Part shown: positions 18,050 through 26,445 of the stretch, in pieces
How the letters are laid out: every line of letters starts with the position of its first letter
Numbering within the stretch: position 1 is the stretch's first letter
From: Faucicola osloensis_C
GTDB taxonomy: Bacteria > Pseudomonadota > Gammaproteobacteria > Pseudomonadales > Moraxellaceae
Direction: 5' to 3'
Length of the DNA: 64,000 bases
Assembly: GCA_019353055.1 (NCBI GenBank)
Contig: JABAHL010000002.1
Span: forward strand, 186,001 to 250,000
Translations under genes and position numbers: made by a program
Notes under the pieces: model-generated
Told to the model about the DNA's origin: nothing
Seen by the model: only the letters and a program-made list of their open reading frames with translations
Database searches by the model: none

Positions 18050-18574
18050 ATGATTCATGTAGTATTAGTTGAACCCAAGATGCCAAGCAACACAGGCAAT
18101 ATTATTCGGTTATGTGCCAATACGGGCGCAACGCTACATTTGGTTGAGCCATTAGGGTTTGAGTTAGAAGATAAAAAATTACGCCGAGCAGGGCTCGATT
18201 ATCATGAATGGGCAAATGTCAAAGTACATGCCAATTGGCAGGATGCACAGGACAGTCTAAGCCAAAGTGGGGTACAAAGAATCGTTGCCTTGACCACCAA
18301 GCTCAGCAAGCCTTTATATGATGAAGATTTCACGCAACTGGCAAATACCGCTTTGGTATTTGGGTCAGAGACAGCGGGATTACCCGAGCCAATTCGCGCG
18401 GCAATTGGGCAAGACAACTGGTTGCGTTTGCCTATGTTGCCGACATCTCGCAGTTTGAATTTATCTAACAGCGTGGCAATTACATTATTTGAAGTTTGGC
18501 GTCAGCAGGGGTTTGGCGGTGATAACGGTCACAGTATCGGTTATGACAATCTCGTCCCTTATGACCCAAAATAA
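18050..18574 (+). CDS. trmL: tRNA (cytidine/uridine-34-2'-O)-methyltransferase TrmL
   Basis: 174 residues, the usual TrmL length. It methylates the ribose of the wobble base in tRNA-Leu species with S-adenosylmethionine. SPOUT knot motifs are present: N-terminal VLVEPKMPSNTGNIIRLCAN, then GSETAGLPEP, then LPMLPTSRSLNLSNSVAI. AAGGATG lies at good spacing before ATG 18050. It is convergent with tusE, 9 bp apart, another tRNA-modification gene. Confidence 0.94.
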   Translation: MIHVVLVEPKMPSNTGNIIRLCANTGATLHLVEPLGFELEDKKLRRAGLDYHEWANVKVHANWQDAQDSLSQSGVQRIVALTTKLSKPLYDEDFTQLANTALVFGSETAGLPEPIRAAIGQDNWLRLPMLPTSRSLNLSNSVAITLFEVWRQQGFGGDNGHSIGYDNLVPYDPK

Positions 18575-18583
18575 TCTCAAAAT

Positions 18584-18919
18584 TTATAAGCAATTTGCAG
18601 GTTTTGGCAACCCTGCAATGCGGTTGACATGACGCGCGACAAGACCCGTGTTAAACATGGCTTGCAATTTGGCATTATCAACCGCCAATGAGGGCAATTG
18701 CTTGGATAAAAACTTGATTAAAGGACGGGTCGTCGGTGGATGGCTGTATAAATCATAATATTGACGTACCGCGTCTATGATTTGATAGTGCTCAGGGGTT
18801 AACGTGACATCCAGCGTGTTCGCCAATTGTTGCGCGATATCTGGTGTCCAGGTTTGATGAGCTATCAAATGACCGTCTTGGTCAAGGGCGGCTTGGTCAA
18901 GGTGGGGAAGTTGGGTCAT
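18584..18919 (-). CDS. tusE: TusE/DsrC sulfur carrier
   Basis: 111 residues. TusE accepts persulfide sulfur from TusBCD and passes it to MnmA for 2-thiolation of wobble uridine. The C-terminus GLPKPANCL carries the penultimate reactive Cys typical of the family. The TLTPEHYQIIDAVRQYY and TRPLIKFL stretches are the conserved DsrC core. It is last in a tusD-tusC-tusE run, starting 5 bp after tusC ends. Confidence 0.92.
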   Translation of the reverse strand: MTQLPHLDQAALDQDGHLIAHQTWTPDIAQQLANTLDVTLTPEHYQIIDAVRQYYDLYSHPPTTRPLIKFLSKQLPSLAVDNAKLQAMFNTGLVARHVNRIAGLPKPANCL

Positions 18920-18924
18920 AGTGT

Positions 18925-19257
18925 TTATAAGTCAAAAGTGGTATCAAAATGAGGCGGTGTGGTTGGCTGTAGCGCTACTTGAGAATACCAATCAAAGTCT
19001 GCTGATAGATTAGCTTGCCACGCTTTTAATCTATCAAAATCCGCTAGCGCCAGCCAAGCGGGCGGCATATCATACATGTCAAGGGATGCCAGCATATGGG
19101 CAAGCTTGCCCGTGGGCGCATCAAGTAGTAAGTTTAGCATGCCATCACCGATAGTTAGCTGAATTTGGTGGTCAAACGCCGCCAGCGCAAACGCCATTGA
19201 TAAGGCTTCATGACAAAGCAAAAATGTATCAGCGTGAATATTAATGATAATTTTCAT
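18925..19257 (-). CDS. tusC: TusC-like DsrE/DsrF family protein
   Basis: 110 residues with a DsrE/F-like fold pattern: an N-terminal beta strand, ALSMAFALAAFDHQIQLTIGDG, then ASLDMYDMPPAWLAL, which aligns with the LLGLYDIEQCWV part of TusC. It is divergent from E. coli TusC. It lies between tusD and tusE, which supports the assignment. A TusB gene, normally between tusC and tusE or nearby, is not present: only 5 bases separate this gene from tusE. Confidence 0.7.
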   Translation of the reverse strand: MKIIINIHADTFLLCHEALSMAFALAAFDHQIQLTIGDGMLNLLLDAPTGKLAHMLASLDMYDMPPAWLALADFDRLKAWQANLSADFDWYSQVALQPTTPPHFDTTFDL

Positions 19258-19287
19258 AGTAAATCGCTATCGCTAGACCCATCCCAA

Positions 19288-19764
19288 TTAAAACTGATAA
19301 ACCGTTTTTGCCCTGTGTAGATGCATGGCTAATTCACCCAAACCAACCAATTCAAAGCCATCTGCCAAATTGTCACCTTGTAGCTGATGTCTAGTCGCAT
19401 TGTCAGCATCTGTCACCCCGCGAGCCAAAGCGGCACTCACACACACTTGAATGGTTAAATGATGACTCATAGCAAAGTGTTGCCAGTTTTTTGCCATATT
19501 TTCGATATCATCTGGCAGCCAAATTAATCGGTTTGCCAACATCACCGCATCACTATATAAGAAAATTTTAAAATCGGTAGTAGTCAACGGGTTTTGCTCA
19601 ACGGTTGTTTTACTATCGTTTGCCCATAGCGATTGGGCACATTCAAGCGCTTGTTTGGTGAGCGGATGACTAGGCGCATGTGTCATTAGCATCACAATCG
19701 GTGTATCCAACGTCGGAGTATTGGGCATAGCGGTATTATTCGATGTAGTTATCAAATCAGTCAT
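19288..19764 (-). CDS. tusD: TusD-like sulfurtransferase subunit
   Basis: 158 residues, longer than E. coli TusD (128) mainly through a T/N/P-rich N-terminal extension of about 20 residues. The core includes the FLYSDAVMLAN segment and the catalytic cysteine in LTIQVCVSAALARGV, matching the TusD persulfide cysteine. It is first in the tus run, followed 30 bp later by tusC. The role is to take sulfur from IscS/TusA and relay it to TusE. Confidence 0.85.
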   Translation of the reverse strand: MTDLITTSNNTAMPNTPTLDTPIVMLMTHAPSHPLTKQALECAQSLWANDSKTTVEQNPLTTTDFKIFLYSDAVMLANRLIWLPDDIENMAKNWQHFAMSHHLTIQVCVSAALARGVTDADNATRHQLQGDNLADGFELVGLGELAMHLHRAKTVYQF

Positions 19765-19987
19765 TTAACCATCTATAAGGCATTAATCTATAAAGCTGCA
19801 ATCTGCTCGCTATTTTAGCAAAATCGACCCCTATTTGCGATGCAATTGTCATCAAACTGTTATCAAATTGACATGAGGTTGTCAATGGCGGCTTATAAGC
19901 TTAACCCATACAAAGGATTGATTTAATTTACCGAAACGGCTTTTGTAGTCAAATAAAGCAGTCGGTTGTAATGGTTGATAACATACT

Positions 19988-21526
19988 ATGAGTGACAACA
20001 CTGTAAACACTAATTTGTACCAGGCTTCGTCTGACACTCAGACGACGTCAGCAAATCGCATGAATCCCCCAACTCAAGTTGCAGGCACGCCTTTTCATGA
20101 CAATAGGCCATTATTGCATATCGCTTTGGTGACTGAAACTTGGCTCCCCGATATCAATGGGGTAGCCTCAAGCGTTTATCAAATCATGCGCGAACTCAAA
20201 TCGATGGGGCATCGCATCACGTTGATTCGCCCCAAACAAAGCGATGAAGTCGAACAACATACCCTAACGACAGGGCTTAACACGGCGGCTGTTACCACTG
20301 ATTTACAAGTGCCAAGTTTGCCCATTCCTTATTACCCGCATCTGCGCATGGGGCTACCTTGTTACCGATTTTTAACGAAGCAGCTGCGCAAGCTTCGTCC
20401 TGATATTGTACATATCGTGACGGAAGGTCCTTTGGGGCTTGCGGCGTTGATTGCTGGCAAACAGCAAAGCATTAAAGTCTCTTCAGGTTATCACACCGCG
20501 TTTCATGATTTTAGCCGATACTTTGGCTGGAAAGTTGTCTCAGTGCCTTTGCTTGCGTATATGAAGCGTTTTCACAACCAGTGCAATGCTACATGTATTC
20601 CAAGCCAGACCACCCAACACCAGCTGGCTGAATTTGGTTTCAAGCATTTGTACCAAGTCGGTCGTGGCGTTGATACAGCGCGCTATGCACCGAGCAAACG
20701 TAGCCAAGCATTACGGCAGAGTTGGGACGTGGGCGAGGGTACCACAGTGCTAATGTGTGTGAGCCGTGTTTCCCCTGAAAAAGGTATGGATACCGTCATT
20801 AAAAGCTTCAAAGCGCTACAATTACAGCAGCTGCATCGTCATGTTAAATTAGTGATTGTCGGTGATGGACCATACAAAGAAGCGCTCGTTAAACGGTATG
20901 CCAATGATACAAGCATTATTTTTGCAGGCTTTAAAACAGGCGAGGTGCTGGCAAGTTATTATGCCAGTGCCGATGCTTTTGTCTTTGCTAGTCAAGTAGA
21001 AACTTTCGGTAATGTCGTCACCGAAGCGATGGCATCGGGTTTGCCAATTTTTGCCTATCATGACGCGGCTGCGGCGCTGTTGGTGGATGATAGTTGTGGT
21101 AAAACCGTACCGCTTGGGCAAGAACAACGCTTTGTAGAGATGATCAGTGAATTGCCCAAACAACAACAGCTTGATCAGATGCGACTAGCCGCACGACAAA
21201 AGGTGGCTGCTTTTTCTTGGCAAAAACCTGCCCAAGAAATGTTGACCATGTTTTATGAAGTGCTATCAATCCAGACCAATACCCTAACAGCCAGCACAGT
21301 GACACCAACTATTTTGTCTTCTCAATCAATAACTCAACATCCGCTAGCGGATTTGACAATCGCCCCCACACCTGAGTCAGTTCACCCGGCTGTCGTGGCA
21401 AAAAACCACCCACGATATAGACATTCACCCCAAAATAGTCACTCACCCCAAAATAGCCACTCAACCCAAAACAGTCACCCAAGCCAAAGACCCGCTGAAT
21501 CTGCCGCGTTTTTCTCCAAAACGTGA
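19988..21526 (+). CDS. Family-4 glycosyltransferase with repeat tail
   Basis: 512 residues. GT-B fold glycosyltransferase: N-terminal VTETWLPDINGVASSVY, middle VGRGVDTARYAP and SRVSPEKGMD, and the donor-binding E-x7-E in VETFGNVVTEAMASG. It resembles the MgtA/PimB-type mannosyl- or glucosyltransferases acting on lipid acceptors. The first 45 residues are polar and non-conserved. The last 80 residues leave the fold and end in a HSPQNS hexapeptide repeated three times plus a partial copy. A PAP2-type phosphatase gene follows 30 bp later, which suggests a shared lipid or glycolipid pathway. The donor and acceptor are not known. Confidence 0.85.
   Translation: MSDNTVNTNLYQASSDTQTTSANRMNPPTQVAGTPFHDNRPLLHIALVTETWLPDINGVASSVYQIMRELKSMGHRITLIRPKQSDEVEQHTLTTGLNTAAVTTDLQVPSLPIPYYPHLRMGLPCYRFLTKQLRKLRPDIVHIVTEGPLGLAALIAGKQQSIKVSSGYHTAFHDFSRYFGWKVVSVPLLAYMKRFHNQCNATCIPSQTTQHQLAEFGFKHLYQVGRGVDTARYAPSKRSQALRQSWDVGEGTTVLMCVSRVSPEKGMDTVIKSFKALQLQQLHRHVKLVIVGDGPYKEALVKRYANDTSIIFAGFKTGEVLASYYASADAFVFASQVETFGNVVTEAMASGLPIFAYHDAAAALLVDDSCGKTVPLGQEQRFVEMISELPKQQQLDQMRLAARQKVAAFSWQKPAQEMLTMFYEVLSIQTNTLTASTVTPTILSSQSITQHPLADLTIAPTPESVHPAVVAKNHPRYRHSPQNSHSPQNSHSTQNSHPSQRPAESAAFFSKT
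21422..21475 (+). repeat. 18-bp in-frame tandem repeat, three copies
   Basis: Three consecutive 18-bp units starting at 21422, 21440 and 21458 encode H-S-P/T-Q-N-S. A degenerate fourth copy (HPSQ) follows. Changes in copy number would stay in frame. Confidence 0.9.
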
Positions 21527-21556
21527 TGTTCAAATAGGCAAAAAAAGGATGGCGCC

Positions 21557-22246
21557 ATGAATCAACCCATAAAAAAATCCAATCTGTCACTTGCCAATTC
21601 AGAATTCACCTGTACCTCTGTTAGCCCTGTCGAAAACTTACCCAATTTAATGCGCAATTATTATCAGTTTTTACACAGTAAACCTAAACTATATCATTTG
21701 CAAAAGCGGGTGCTGCAGTGGGATACTCTCTTATGTTTACGGGTAAATTTGCTGTCGCAATTGAAGTTTTTTGCGCAGTTTTTCAAAACCATCAGCCGCT
21801 TAGGGGATGGTTGGTTTTGGGCGCTATCGACGGTAGTGATGTTGGTGATGTTACTATTGGAAGGACTGGTCGCTAGTATCGTTGCTGTTAAAGTGTGTGC
21901 GGTGTTACTCAGCAGTTTTTGTGGTTATTTGCTGTATAAGTATTTAAAAGTGCATACAGTACGTCCACGCCCTTACCAAGTACACCAAACCATTACTTTA
22001 GGTGAACGGCCTTTAGATATATTTAGTTTTCCATCAGGGCATACACTGCAAGCGGTATTGTTTACTACCATGATAGGGCATCAAGTGCCGATGATGTTAT
22101 GGGTATTGCTGCCATTTACGATGCTGGTGGCATTATCGCGCTTGGTGTTAGGATTACATTATCCCACCGATGTGTTGGTGGGTGCAGGCATTGGCGCAAC
22201 ATTTGCGACCCTCGGTAGCAAAGTGAGTGATTACTTGGTTACGTAA
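21557..22246 (+). CDS. PAP2-family membrane phosphatase
   Basis: 229 residues with several hydrophobic segments after an N-terminal cytoplasmic stretch of about 75 residues. The three PAP2 phosphatase signatures are intact: KYLKVHTVRPRPYQ, then SFPSGHT, then SRLVLGLHYPTDVLVG. Such enzymes dephosphorylate undecaprenyl pyrophosphate, phosphatidate or phosphatidylglycerol phosphate at the membrane. AAAGGATGG lies before ATG 21557. Convergent with truC. Confidence 0.88.
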   Translation: MNQPIKKSNLSLANSEFTCTSVSPVENLPNLMRNYYQFLHSKPKLYHLQKRVLQWDTLLCLRVNLLSQLKFFAQFFKTISRLGDGWFWALSTVVMLVMLLLEGLVASIVAVKVCAVLLSSFCGYLLYKYLKVHTVRPRPYQVHQTITLGERPLDIFSFPSGHTLQAVLFTTMIGHQVPMMLWVLLPFTMLVALSRLVLGLHYPTDVLVGAGIGATFATLGSKVSDYLVT

Positions 22247-22278
22247 AGGATGTCGCCAAATAATAAAATCGCTAACTA

Positions 22279-23091
22279 TTAAGGTAAATGAAAGCCAAAC
22301 TGCGCACACATCGTTAACCAATCTGTATCCACAGGTGCAGTGATATCAACACGGCGATTGTCGGTCAGTCTATTAAAAGCCAAGGTATGTGCATGTAACA
22401 TCAATCGATGCACGCCGATATGTTGACGGATAGCACGATTTTGGTGATGATCGCCATAGCTGGTATCGCCAATAATCGGATGAAACACATGCTTCATGTG
22501 ACGACGTAGTTGGTGTTTTCGTCCGGTAATGGGTGTCAATCTAGCCAGACTAAAGCGTGAAGTCGGATAGCGTGCCCGCGCTTGAAACGGCTGCTCAGTT
22601 GTTGCCAAGCATTGCCAATGCGTTTGCGCAGGTTGCAGTAAGGTTAATTCAGCAGGGCTGCTAAGGGCTTCATCAAACATGTCTGTCGAACTAAGCTTTC
22701 TTTGTTGCAATGCCTGCAAACTTGGTTTATCGCCAATTTTATCCAAAATTTGTGTGAGTGGGTAATCAATCAGCCCAGATGTCTGCTGGGATGTCTGCGC
22801 ATTAACTGTCAAATATCCGCGCACGATGGCTAAGTAAGATTTTTGCACTTGCCTGTTTTCAAATTGCTCACACAGTTGCCGCGCTGATTCGCTTGATAAA
22901 GCAAACAGTAACACCCCTGACGTCGGTCGGTCTAAGCGATGAATCGGATAAACATATTGACCCAATTGATCGCGTAGGGTCTGCATCACAAACTCGGTTT
23001 CATGACGGTCAAGCCAGCTTCGATGCACCAGCATACCCGCAGGCTTATTGACTGCCACACAATGTTCATCTTGATATAAAATTTCTAACAT
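22279..23091 (-). CDS. truC: tRNA pseudouridine(65) synthase TruC
   Basis: 270 residues, close to the family length. RluA/RsuA-type synthase with the catalytic Asp in HRLDRPTSGVLLF. The N-terminal pattern (LVHRSWLDR, VMQTLRDQLGQYVY) and SYLAIVRGY are those of TruC, which isomerises U65 in the T-arm region of tRNA-Ile and tRNA-Asp. A segment around residues 125-165 that includes the RKLSSTDMFDEAL stretch is TruC-like. A terminator separates it from the permease gene upstream. Confidence 0.9.
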   Translation of the reverse strand: MLEILYQDEHCVAVNKPAGMLVHRSWLDRHETEFVMQTLRDQLGQYVYPIHRLDRPTSGVLLFALSSESARQLCEQFENRQVQKSYLAIVRGYLTVNAQTSQQTSGLIDYPLTQILDKIGDKPSLQALQQRKLSSTDMFDEALSSPAELTLLQPAQTHWQCLATTEQPFQARARYPTSRFSLARLTPITGRKHQLRRHMKHVFHPIIGDTSYGDHHQNRAIRQHIGVHRLMLHAHTLAFNRLTDNRRVDITAPVDTDWLTMCAQFGFHLP

Positions 23092-23115
23092 AGCGTTTTC
23101 CCAAAATCCACAGAC

Positions 23116-23147
23116 ACAAAAAAGGTCAGAATCGTATCTGACCTTTT
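23116..23147 (-). terminator. Intrinsic terminator after PuuP-like gene
   Basis: A 7-bp GGTCAGA / TCTGACC stem extended by A-T pairs, with a 6-base loop, is followed on the minus strand by six T residues. It lies 15 bp after the permease stop. Confidence 0.85.
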
Positions 23148-23161
23148 CACCACCTTAACCA

Positions 23162-24550
23162 TTACTCATGTTCATTGTGCATCGGTGGGTGACGCTTAAA
23201 GCCACCGGTTTTAAACGCCAAGTAAATTAGACCGATGACTGCCCAGGCTAAGCCCATTTTGATGGCGATTGGCTCACTTTCTTTCCACATCAGCGCAACA
23301 CTGATAAAGCCCAACAGCGGCACAATCAAATACATAAATAAATCATACGCGCTGTGGTAGCGTTTTTCACGGATGATGTAGGTCGCAATCACGGATAAAT
23401 TAACAAAACTAAACGCCGTTAATGCCCCAAAACTAATCAAATGCGCGATAACATCAAACTCAATAAAACCTGCAGTTAACGCAATCACACCCGCGATATA
23501 GATATTGTAGGTCGGGGTCAAGTATTTTGGATGAATATGACCAAAAATACGTTTATTAATGACCCCATCACGCCCCATCACATACATCAAACGAGAGACA
23601 CCGGCATGCGCAGAAATACCTGACGCCATCACCGTAACAATTGCAAAGCCCAGTACGGCAGCTTGAAACGCAGAACCACCGACCAACATCAAAATATCTG
23701 GCTGGGTAGCAGCCACATCTGGGAAATATTTATCAGGGGGTTGTGGGAAATAAATCTGCATAAAGTAAGTGCTAATGATAAACACAATACCTGCAATCAA
23801 TGCGGTCAAGAAAATTGCTTTTGGTAGGGTTTTTTGCACATCTTTGGTTTCTTCCGCCAATGAGCTGAGTGAGTCAAAGCCTGTGAAAGAGAAACATAAA
23901 ATCGTTGCACCACTGATAAGTGCCGTCATGTTGGCCATATCACTCCAAAACGGCTTTAAGCTCCATAATTGGTAAGCTGCATCATTGATAGTGCCATCCG
24001 CATTGGTGCCCGCCATCAATTTGCTATACACCAACCACGTAAATACACCGATAATCAATAGCTGAATAAACACAATCCAACTATTAAAATAAGCCACGAC
24101 TTTGGAGCCATGCACATTAATCCAGGTCATAAATCCCGTCAGAATAAATACCCAAATCCATTTGTTGACATCAGGGAACAGCGCTTCAAGATAAATCACC
24201 GCTAGGATAATATTCACCAAAGGTGACAATAAATAATCCAACCAAGAAGACCAACCCACCATAAACCCGACATTGGGATGAATCGATTTTTGCGCATAGG
24301 TATATGCCGAACCCGCCGAAGGATAACGACGAATCATGCTACCGTAACTTAGCGAGGTAAGCAAAATAGCAATCAATGCAATAATATAAGATGTTGGAAC
24401 GTGCTGATGACTGGCTTCAGAAACCAAGCCGAAGGTATCAAATACGGTCATGGGCTGAATATACGCCAAACCAATAATGATAATGTGCCAAAGGGCTAAA
24501 TGACGTTGCAATTTAGCGGGCGAATTAGTCGCAGTGGGGGTATTGTTCAA
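23162..24550 (-). CDS. APC-family permease, PuuP-like putrescine importer
   Basis: 462 residues, about 12 hydrophobic segments, inner membrane. The sequence follows E. coli PuuP closely in several blocks: GLAYIQPMTVFDTFGLVS, YPSAGSAYTYAQKSI, GFMVGWSSWLDYLLSP, ATILCFSFTGFDSLSSL, and VSRLMYVMGRDGV. Putrescine or a related amine or amino acid is the likely substrate, but the neighbours do not include other polyamine genes. It has its own terminator and a 240-bp upstream region. Confidence 0.8.
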   Translation of the reverse strand: MNNTPTATNSPAKLQRHLALWHIIIIGLAYIQPMTVFDTFGLVSEASHQHVPTSYIIALIAILLTSLSYGSMIRRYPSAGSAYTYAQKSIHPNVGFMVGWSSWLDYLLSPLVNIILAVIYLEALFPDVNKWIWVFILTGFMTWINVHGSKVVAYFNSWIVFIQLLIIGVFTWLVYSKLMAGTNADGTINDAAYQLWSLKPFWSDMANMTALISGATILCFSFTGFDSLSSLAEETKDVQKTLPKAIFLTALIAGIVFIISTYFMQIYFPQPPDKYFPDVAATQPDILMLVGGSAFQAAVLGFAIVTVMASGISAHAGVSRLMYVMGRDGVINKRIFGHIHPKYLTPTYNIYIAGVIALTAGFIEFDVIAHLISFGALTAFSFVNLSVIATYIIREKRYHSAYDLFMYLIVPLLGFISVALMWKESEPIAIKMGLAWAVIGLIYLAFKTGGFKRHPPMHNEHE

Positions 24551-24726
24551 AGCTACCTTTCTCCTATACCCAGTGGTGTTAAAAACAGTCAGCTGTCAAA
24601 AGACAAATGGGCGCTGTTTTTAGCCAGTTGAGAGTAGATTAATGCAGCGCATTTAATCCATGAAAAAAAACAGTCTATTATAAACAAAATCTAAGAATAA
24701 ACTATGAACAATTAAAAAATCCTGTT

Positions 24727-24762
24727 AAAAAAATCATGCATGGATTGTTTTATGCATGATTT
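24727..24762 (-). terminator. Intrinsic terminator after smr gene
   Basis: A perfect 11-bp inverted repeat AAATCATGCAT / ATGCATGATTT with a 10-base loop is followed on the minus strand by a run of seven T. It lies about 40 bp after the Smr gene stop. Confidence 0.85.
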
Positions 24763-24801
24763 CGTAAAATTTAACCTATAGTCAAAATAGCAGTACAATG
24801 G

Positions 24802-25527
24802 TTATTGGTCGCGATTGGCTTTTTCACGTTTTTTGAGTAACACCAACACTGCACCATTGCCACCTTGCGCCGCAGGTGCTGAGCAAAAAGCAAGCACTTC
24901 AGGAATCTGACGCAACCAGCCATTGACGCAAGTTTTTAAGATACTATCAATGCCTTTGCCATGAATGATTTTCACGCAATTTTCATTGTTTTTTTGAGCC
25001 TGCAAAATCAACTGACTCATGGCTTCACGGGCCTCTTCAATGGTAGAACCGTGTAAATCTACGGCATCATACCAGCGAATCTTGCCTTGTTTGAGCTCAT
25101 TAAACACTTTGTTTTGTAGCGTTGCGGTTTTATAACTTAAATACGCATCGCCAGAGACAGGATTAAGCAGCGCTTGCATATCAGACAATACATGCCCGCT
25201 ATCATCGTCACCACCGACCGCCGCCGCGCGTTTGGCTAGCGTCGTCGCATCAAGCTTATTGCCAGTGTTGTTTTTATCCGCCAAGTTTTTATCTTTGATT
25301 GGCTGCACGCCTGACATGGCTTGCATAAATAGCAATTTATCATCATCCAGATGTTCGCTATTATATTTTTTAACTTGCTTGGCGACTTGTTGCTTGCTCA
25401 ATAAACCCACGGTTTCAGTCGGTTTGCCGTTTTCATCGGTCTCTTTGGTTTGGCTGCGACCTTTACCCAGTTCGGTTTTAAGCTGCTTTAACTGGTCTTG
25501 CATTTCTTTTGAAAATAAATTTGCCAT
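24802..25527 (-). CDS. Smr-domain protein
   Basis: 241 residues. The C-terminal 90 residues form an Smr domain with the DLHG motif (in DAVDLHGSTIEEA) and HGKG (in VKIIHGKGID), the pattern linked to nicking-endonuclease or RNase activity in stand-alone Smr proteins. The N-terminal 150 residues are charged and helical, as in SmrA/YdaL-like proteins. It is on the same strand as trpC, behind that gene's terminator, so it is probably expressed separately. Confidence 0.88.
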   Translation of the reverse strand: MANLFSKEMQDQLKQLKTELGKGRSQTKETDENGKPTETVGLLSKQQVAKQVKKYNSEHLDDDKLLFMQAMSGVQPIKDKNLADKNNTGNKLDATTLAKRAAAVGGDDDSGHVLSDMQALLNPVSGDAYLSYKTATLQNKVFNELKQGKIRWYDAVDLHGSTIEEAREAMSQLILQAQKNNENCVKIIHGKGIDSILKTCVNGWLRQIPEVLAFCSAPAAQGGNGAVLVLLKKREKANRDQ

Positions 25528-25550
25528 ACAATAACTCTATAAATCGGTAT

Positions 25551-25582
25551 AAAAAATAGGGCGTTTATCGATGAAACGCCCT
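25551..25582 (-). terminator. Intrinsic terminator after trpC
   Basis: An 8-bp stem GGGCGTTT / AAACGCCC with a 7-base loop is followed on the minus strand by TATTTTTT. It ends the trp run. Confidence 0.9.
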
Positions 25583-25608
25583 AACATCAATCATTTAACT
25601 TGACTATT

Positions 25609-26430
25609 TTACGCATTTTGTTGCGATTGTGCCAATAACTTTGCTAATGCCGCGCCCGCATCACCCGTTTTCATAAACTGCTCGCCAATCAAAAACGCAT
25701 GGATGTCATGGTCGAGCATCAATTTTACATCCTCTGCCGAATGAATCCCGCTTTCTGTCACCAATAAGCTATCTTGGGGAAACAGTGTTTTTAGGCGTAG
25801 GGTAGTGTCCAAACTCACATCAAAGTTATGTAGATTGCGATTATTAACCCCATACACGTTTTGGCGATGGGCTGGCAAGCGTAACGCCCGTTCCACTTCT
25901 ATCTCGTCATGGCACTCAATGAGCACACTCATGCCAAGTTTTAACGCCAATTCGTTCAGTTCAGCGGCTTGCGCATCCGATAAACACGCCATAATCAGCA
26001 AAATACAATCTGCCCCAAGCGCACGTGATTGCAAAATGTGATACGGCTCAATTATAAAATCTTTGCGTAGCACAGGTAGGCTGACCGCTTGGCGCACTTG
26101 CAATAAATACTCATCCGAGCCTTGGAAATAATCCGTATCCGTCAATACCGATAGGCAAGCGGCACCCGCTTGTTCATACCCGACTGCGGTGGCGACAGCA
26201 TCGAAATTAGGGGCAATGATGCCTTTGGATGGCGAGGCTTTTTTGACTTCCGCAATGACACGGATACCCGCTTTGCGCAAACTGCCGGCAAAATCACGGA
26301 TGTCTTCGTGGTTCGTTGCGGCAATTTGCTCAAGGTCGTGCCAAGATTGTTGTTGTTTGGCTCTGACTAGTTCTTGACGTTTGGTGTCGACAATTTTTTG
26401 TAATACCGAGGGGACTGGTTGATGAGGCAT
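25609..26430 (-). CDS. trpC: Indole-3-glycerol phosphate synthase
   Basis: 273 residues, a monofunctional TrpC (no fused TrpF domain). It closes the pyrrole ring of carboxyphenylamino-deoxyribulose phosphate in tryptophan synthesis. Conserved parts: VIAEVKKASPSKG near residue 60, LRKDFIIEPYHI, ALGADCILLI, GVNNRNLHNF and VTESGI. trpD ends 15 bp upstream in the same direction, so the two are co-transcribed. Confidence 0.96.
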   Translation of the reverse strand: MPHQPVPSVLQKIVDTKRQELVRAKQQQSWHDLEQIAATNHEDIRDFAGSLRKAGIRVIAEVKKASPSKGIIAPNFDAVATAVGYEQAGAACLSVLTDTDYFQGSDEYLLQVRQAVSLPVLRKDFIIEPYHILQSRALGADCILLIMACLSDAQAAELNELALKLGMSVLIECHDEIEVERALRLPAHRQNVYGVNNRNLHNFDVSLDTTLRLKTLFPQDSLLVTESGIHSAEDVKLMLDHDIHAFLIGEQFMKTGDAGAALAKLLAQSQQNA

Positions 26431-26445
26431 GGTTTTTCCAAAAAT

